DNA of 64,000 nt from Parafannyhessea umbonata. GTDB taxonomy: Bacteria > Actinomycetota > Coriobacteriia > Coriobacteriales > Atopobiaceae. Both the position numbers and the translations under genes were made by a program. Below, one piece after another: positions 60,989-64,000 of the stretch; positions within the stretch are counted from its first letter, which is position 1; the number at the start of each line of letters is the position of its first letter. Where the stretch lies: assembly GCF_900105025.1 (NCBI RefSeq), contig NZ_LT629759.1:310001-374000 (forward strand), read 5' to 3'. A model generated the notes under the pieces. The model worked only from the letters and a program-made list of their open reading frames with translations, was not told where the DNA came from and ran no database searches.

Positions 60989-61363
60989 ATGGACAAGGAG
61001 ACGTTGGCATACACTGCGTCCAAGGTGGATGAGATACTCGCTGCTCCGTCTGCTTCGGAGGACACGAAGTCATTCGCCCGGGCTTGGAAGAGCGCCGTCA
61101 CGAACGGCGATGATGTGGACAAGGCCACCGATACCTTCCTGGATGCCATCAGCGAGCACCGGACCACCATCGACGACCTCATTGCGTTCGCAGGCTCCGA
61201 TGTGGGGAAACAGGTATTCGGCGAGGAAGGGGCGAACGCGATGGTCGCCCACTCCAAGAAGCGCAAGGAGGCGGGCGCAATGTTTTGCGACTGCGCGGCC
61301 TGCAGGCCTTGCCATGAGCTGCTCCACAAGTTCGGGCGCGAGAAGGCAGACGTATACCTGTGA
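60989..61363 (+). CDS. Small cysteine-motif protein of unknown function
   Basis: A 124-residue protein with an N-terminal helical part and a C-terminal cysteine cluster CDCAACRPCHELL (about residues 98-110). The last part matches CxxCH, but without a signal peptide cytochrome c is unlikely; the five Cys/His rather suggest a metal site. GAGAGG precedes the ATG; a GTG six bases earlier is possible. Confidence 0.6.
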   Translation: MDKETLAYTASKVDEILAAPSASEDTKSFARAWKSAVTNGDDVDKATDTFLDAISEHRTTIDDLIAFAGSDVGKQVFGEEGANAMVAHSKKRKEAGAMFCDCAACRPCHELLHKFGREKADVYL

Positions 61364-61437
61364 CGTTCTGCGGCGTCGGGCGTAACGGCTGGGCGAGATA
61401 CGGAAACGGCAACATCGCCATGTCTCTCGGCAGCATG

Positions 61438-61466
61438 GGGCGGGTTTCGAAGCCCGCCCTTTGTTT
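61438..61466 (+). terminator. Terminator after the Cys-motif gene
   Basis: GGGCGGG and CCCGCCC form a seven-pair stem with an eight-base loop, followed by TTTGTTT. The region from 61364 to 61646 has no gene; it also holds one copy of TTCTCGCCC at 61505-61513 and a -10-like TAGAAT (61531-61536). Confidence 0.7.
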
Positions 61467-61646
61467 CTGGGGAGTTTCTGTCCAAGGCCACACAAGCCAA
61501 GCGCTTCTCGCCCGCGCGATGACCCTTGGGTAGAATGGGTGACGTCATGTTGGGCGTCCGGCATGGCAACCTTGGTGAGCCCTTGCCCCTCCTGGGGAAT
61601 TATGATCGGGCATCAATCTGCCGGACGAATGATCCAGGAGGGAAAA

Positions 61647-64000
61647 TTGAAGGAATACCTGCAAGACTCCTCGGCAGTCCTCGAGGCCGTCGGCTCCGAC
61701 GGCGAGCGCGGGCTGACTGCGGGGGAGGCTGCCGCGCGCCTCGAGCGTGACGGCTTGAACAAGCTCAAGGAGGCCGAGAAGGACCCGCTGTGGAAGCGGT
61801 TCCTCGCGCAGATGGCCGACCCCATGATCATCATGCTGATCGTGGCCGCGGTCATCTCGGCGCTCACCGGCATCGCCCAGGGCGAGGCCGACTTTGCGGA
61901 CGTGATCATCATCTGCTTCGTCGTGGTGGTGAACGCCGTGCTCGGCGTGGTCCAGGAGTCCAAGGCCGAGGAGGCCCTGGCCGCCCTGCAGGAGATGTCC
62001 GCCGCGCAGAGCAAGGCGGTCCGCGACGGCAGGATCGTGGCGGTGCCCTCCTCCGAGCTCGTCGTGGGCGACGTGGTGGTGCTCGAGGCGGGCGACTCCG
62101 TCCCGGCGGACTGCCGCATCCTCGAGAGCGCCTCGATGAAGATCGAGGAGGCCGCCCTCACGGGCGAGTCCGTGCCCGCGAACAAGGTCGCCGGGACGCT
62201 CGACGCCCCCGAGAGCGGGGACGTCCCGCTCGGCGACCGCAAGAACATGTGCTACATGGGTTCGACCGTGGTGTACGGCCGCGGGCGGGCCGTCGTGGTC
62301 GCCACCGGCATGGGCACGGAGATGGGCAAGATCGCCGACGCGCTGTCCCGCGCGACCGACGAGGAGACCCCTCTCCAGAAGAAGCTCGACGAGCTCTCGA
62401 AGGTCCTCTCGATCATCTGCATCGTGATCTGCGCCCTCGTGTTCGGCGTCACGTGGCTTAAGCACGGCATGGGCTTCTTCAACAACATGCCCCTGGTGCT
62501 GAACACCTTCATGGTCGCGGTGTCGCTCGCCGTCGCCGCCATCCCCGAGGGCCTCGCGGCCGTCGTGACCATAGTGCTGTCCATCGGCGTAACGAAGATG
62601 AGCCAGCACAACGCGATCATCCGCAAGCTCTCGGCCGTCGAGACCCTCGGATGCACGCAGGTCATCTGCTCCGACAAGACGGGCACCCTCACGCAGAACA
62701 AGATGACGGTCGTACGCCACTTCACCGAGGACCAGGACAGGCTCGTGCGCTGCATGGCGCTCTGCTCCGACGCGAAGTGGGACGAGCAGAGGGACGAGGC
62801 CGTGGGCGAGCCGACGGAGGCCGCGCTCGTGGCCGACGCCGCGAAGCTCGGCTTCACCTCGGGCGACCTCGACGCGGCGAACCCCCGTGTTGGCGAGGCC
62901 CCGTTCGACTCCGGCCGCAAGATGATGTCCGTCGTGAACCTCGCGCCGGACGGCAACTACGTCCAGCACACCAAGGGCGGCCCGGACGTCGTGCTCGCCC
63001 GCTGCACCATGGTCCGCACGGCCGAGGGCGACGTGCCCCTCACCGACGAGCGCCGCGCGCGCATCATGGAGGCCAACAAGGCCATGGCGGACGACGCCCT
63101 CCGCGTGATGGCGGCAGCCCGCGTCAACTACGGCAAGGAGGAGCCGAAGTCCTTCTCGCCCGAGGCGCTCGAGCACGACATGACCTTCCTCGGGCTCTGT
63201 GGCATGATCGACCCGGTCCGCCCCGAGGTCGGGCAGGCCGTGGCCGAGGCCCATGCCGCCGGCATGAACGTCGTGATGATCACCGGCGACCACATCGACA
63301 CCGCCGTCGCCATCGCGAAGGAGCTCGGCATCGTCGCCGACCGCTCCCAGGCAATCACCGGCGCAGAGCTCGACCGCATGAGCGACGAGGAGTTCTCGAG
63401 GAACATCTCCAACTACGGCGTGTACGCCCGCGTCCAGCCGGAGCACAAGACCCGCATCGTCGACACGTGGAAGAGGCTCGGCAGGGTCGTCGCCATGACC
63501 GGCGACGGCGTGAACGACGCCCCGTCCATCAAGCGCGCCGACATAGGCATCGGCATGGGCATCACGGGCACCGACGTCACGAAGAACGTCGCCGACATGG
63601 TGCTCGCGGACGACAACTTCGCCACGATCATCAACGCCTGCGAGGAGGGGCGTCGCATCTACGACAACATCAGGAAGTCGATCGCCTTCCTGCTCTCCTC
63701 CAACCTCGCCGAGGTCATCTCCGTCTTCGTCGCGTCCCTCATAGGCTTCACCATCCTCGAGCCCACGCACCTGCTGTGGCTGAACCTCATCACCGACTGC
63801 TTCCCCGCCCTCGCGATGGCGATGGAGGAGGCCGAGCCCGACATCATGGAGCGCGAGCCCCGCAGCTCCACCGACGGCATCTTCGCCGGCGGCATGGGCC
63901 TCGACTGCCTCGTCCAGGGTGCGATGATCGGCGCGCTCACGCTCGCCTCGTACTTCGTCGGCCTGCGCTTCGAGGGCGTGCCCCTCGCCGACGTGCTCTC
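61647..64000 (+). CDS. P-type calcium-transporting ATPase (C-terminus outside window)
   Basis: P2-type cation ATPase. The visible 784 residues hold: N-terminal cation_ATPase_N domain, TM1-2 (about 50-95), actuator domain with LTGESVPANK (about residues 170-179), TM3-4 with IPEGLAAVVTI, the phosphorylation motif DKTGTLTQNKMTV (Asp343), the ATP-binding domain, TGDGVNDAPSIKRADIGIGMG (about 610-630), and the first C-terminal helices including LNLITDCFPALA. PEGL in TM4 and the short N-terminus fit calcium pumps of the PMCA/SERCA-like bacterial type. A TTG start with AGGAGGG at the right distance (61647) is preferred; an in-frame ATG at 61629 has no site. About 100 residues are missing. Confidence 0.93.
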   Translation, partial: MKEYLQDSSAVLEAVGSDGERGLTAGEAAARLERDGLNKLKEAEKDPLWKRFLAQMADPMIIMLIVAAVISALTGIAQGEADFADVIIICFVVVVNAVLGVVQESKAEEALAALQEMSAAQSKAVRDGRIVAVPSSELVVGDVVVLEAGDSVPADCRILESASMKIEEAALTGESVPANKVAGTLDAPESGDVPLGDRKNMCYMGSTVVYGRGRAVVVATGMGTEMGKIADALSRATDEETPLQKKLDELSKVLSIICIVICALVFGVTWLKHGMGFFNNMPLVLNTFMVAVSLAVAAIPEGLAAVVTIVLSIGVTKMSQHNAIIRKLSAVETLGCTQVICSDKTGTLTQNKMTVVRHFTEDQDRLVRCMALCSDAKWDEQRDEAVGEPTEAALVADAAKLGFTSGDLDAANPRVGEAPFDSGRKMMSVVNLAPDGNYVQHTKGGPDVVLARCTMVRTAEGDVPLTDERRARIMEANKAMADDALRVMAAARVNYGKEEPKSFSPEALEHDMTFLGLCGMIDPVRPEVGQAVAEAHAAGMNVVMITGDHIDTAVAIAKELGIVADRSQAITGAELDRMSDEEFSRNISNYGVYARVQPEHKTRIVDTWKRLGRVVAMTGDGVNDAPSIKRADIGIGMGITGTDVTKNVADMVLADDNFATIINACEEGRRIYDNIRKSIAFLLSSNLAEVISVFVASLIGFTILEPTHLLWLNLITDCFPALAMAMEEAEPDIMEREPRSSTDGIFAGGMGLDCLVQGAMIGALTLASYFVGLRFEGVPLADVL

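Noticed and set aside
60989-61363. Cytochrome c from the CxxCH motif
   Set aside because: No signal peptide or downstream Met ligand context; a metal site is likelier.
1-64000. CRISPR arrays, prophage, tRNA or rRNA genes
   Set aside because: No regularly spaced repeats, integrase or structural phage genes, and no tRNA T-arm or rRNA signatures were seen.

Overview
The window is a piece of a high-GC bacterial chromosome with dense gene packing, purine-rich Shine-Dalgarno sequences and a fermentative, anaerobic gene set: pyruvate formate-lyase with its activase and an FNR-like regulator, D-lactate dehydrogenase, pyruvate kinase and a bile salt hydrolase. Together with protein features such as a zinc-ribbon MscL, DUF2291 next to a ribose-type ABC transporter and a DUF349 protein, I infer a host-associated member of the Coriobacteriia (Olsenella/Atopobiaceae-like, Actinomycetota). 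The class assignment is inference from gene content and base composition, not from a marker gene.

Layout. 1-3465: lysine/diaminopimelate genes (lysA under a lysine riboswitch, an M20 deacylase and a class I aminotransferase that could form the acetyl-DAP branch). 3466-5757: a LexA-box promoter with a ten-codon frame, ung, and divergent hslO. 5867-10363: bile salt hydrolase followed by a MacAB-type tripartite export system. 10491-12966: two membrane proteins and a LacI-type regulator. 12967-24256: an AT-rich regulatory region and a large co-directional sugar operon (fucose/arabinose-isomerase-like protein, split transketolase, ribose-type ABC importer whose binding-protein gene is frameshifted, RbsD-like protein, FGGY kinase, PfkB kinase). 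24288-30408: HAD phosphatase, GntR regulator, and the fnr-like/pflA/pflB anaerobic block. 30597-35936: DUF349 protein, one IS110-family element inserted just upstream of pepF, pepF and a linked unknown gene.

36075-43241 is a minus-strand run: zinc-ribbon protein, PASTA protein, M20 peptidase, glycerol kinase, monoacylglycerol-lipase-like hydrolase and a spermidine-synthase-like protein; the lipase, glpK and peptidase genes abut or overlap. 43412-47165 holds a macrodomain protein and a minus-strand M32 carboxypeptidase/dtd/mscL group. 47474-50143 has ROK glucokinase, a lone PTS EIIA and a HAD phosphatase. 50258-54172 is the Phe T-box with pheST. 54426-60616 carries a phospholipase-C-like protein, GntR regulator, GH13 glycosidase, ArsC/Spx-like protein, pyruvate kinase and D-lactate dehydrogenase. 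60989-64000 ends with a small Cys-rich protein and a calcium-type P-type ATPase that runs off the window.

The genes sketch a sugar-fermenting gut organism: uptake and phosphorylation of sugars and glycerol feed glycolysis (pyk), and pyruvate leaves through formate (Pfl) and D-lactate. The most interesting points are the sugar operon with isomerase plus split transketolase plus two kinases (substrate unknown), the LexA-controlled mini-frame, the IS110 element with a proposed 6-bp boundary repeat and a Shine-Dalgarno-sequestering inverted repeat, and an over-represented 9-mer GGGCGAGAA. No rRNA, tRNA, prophage or CRISPR array was found.
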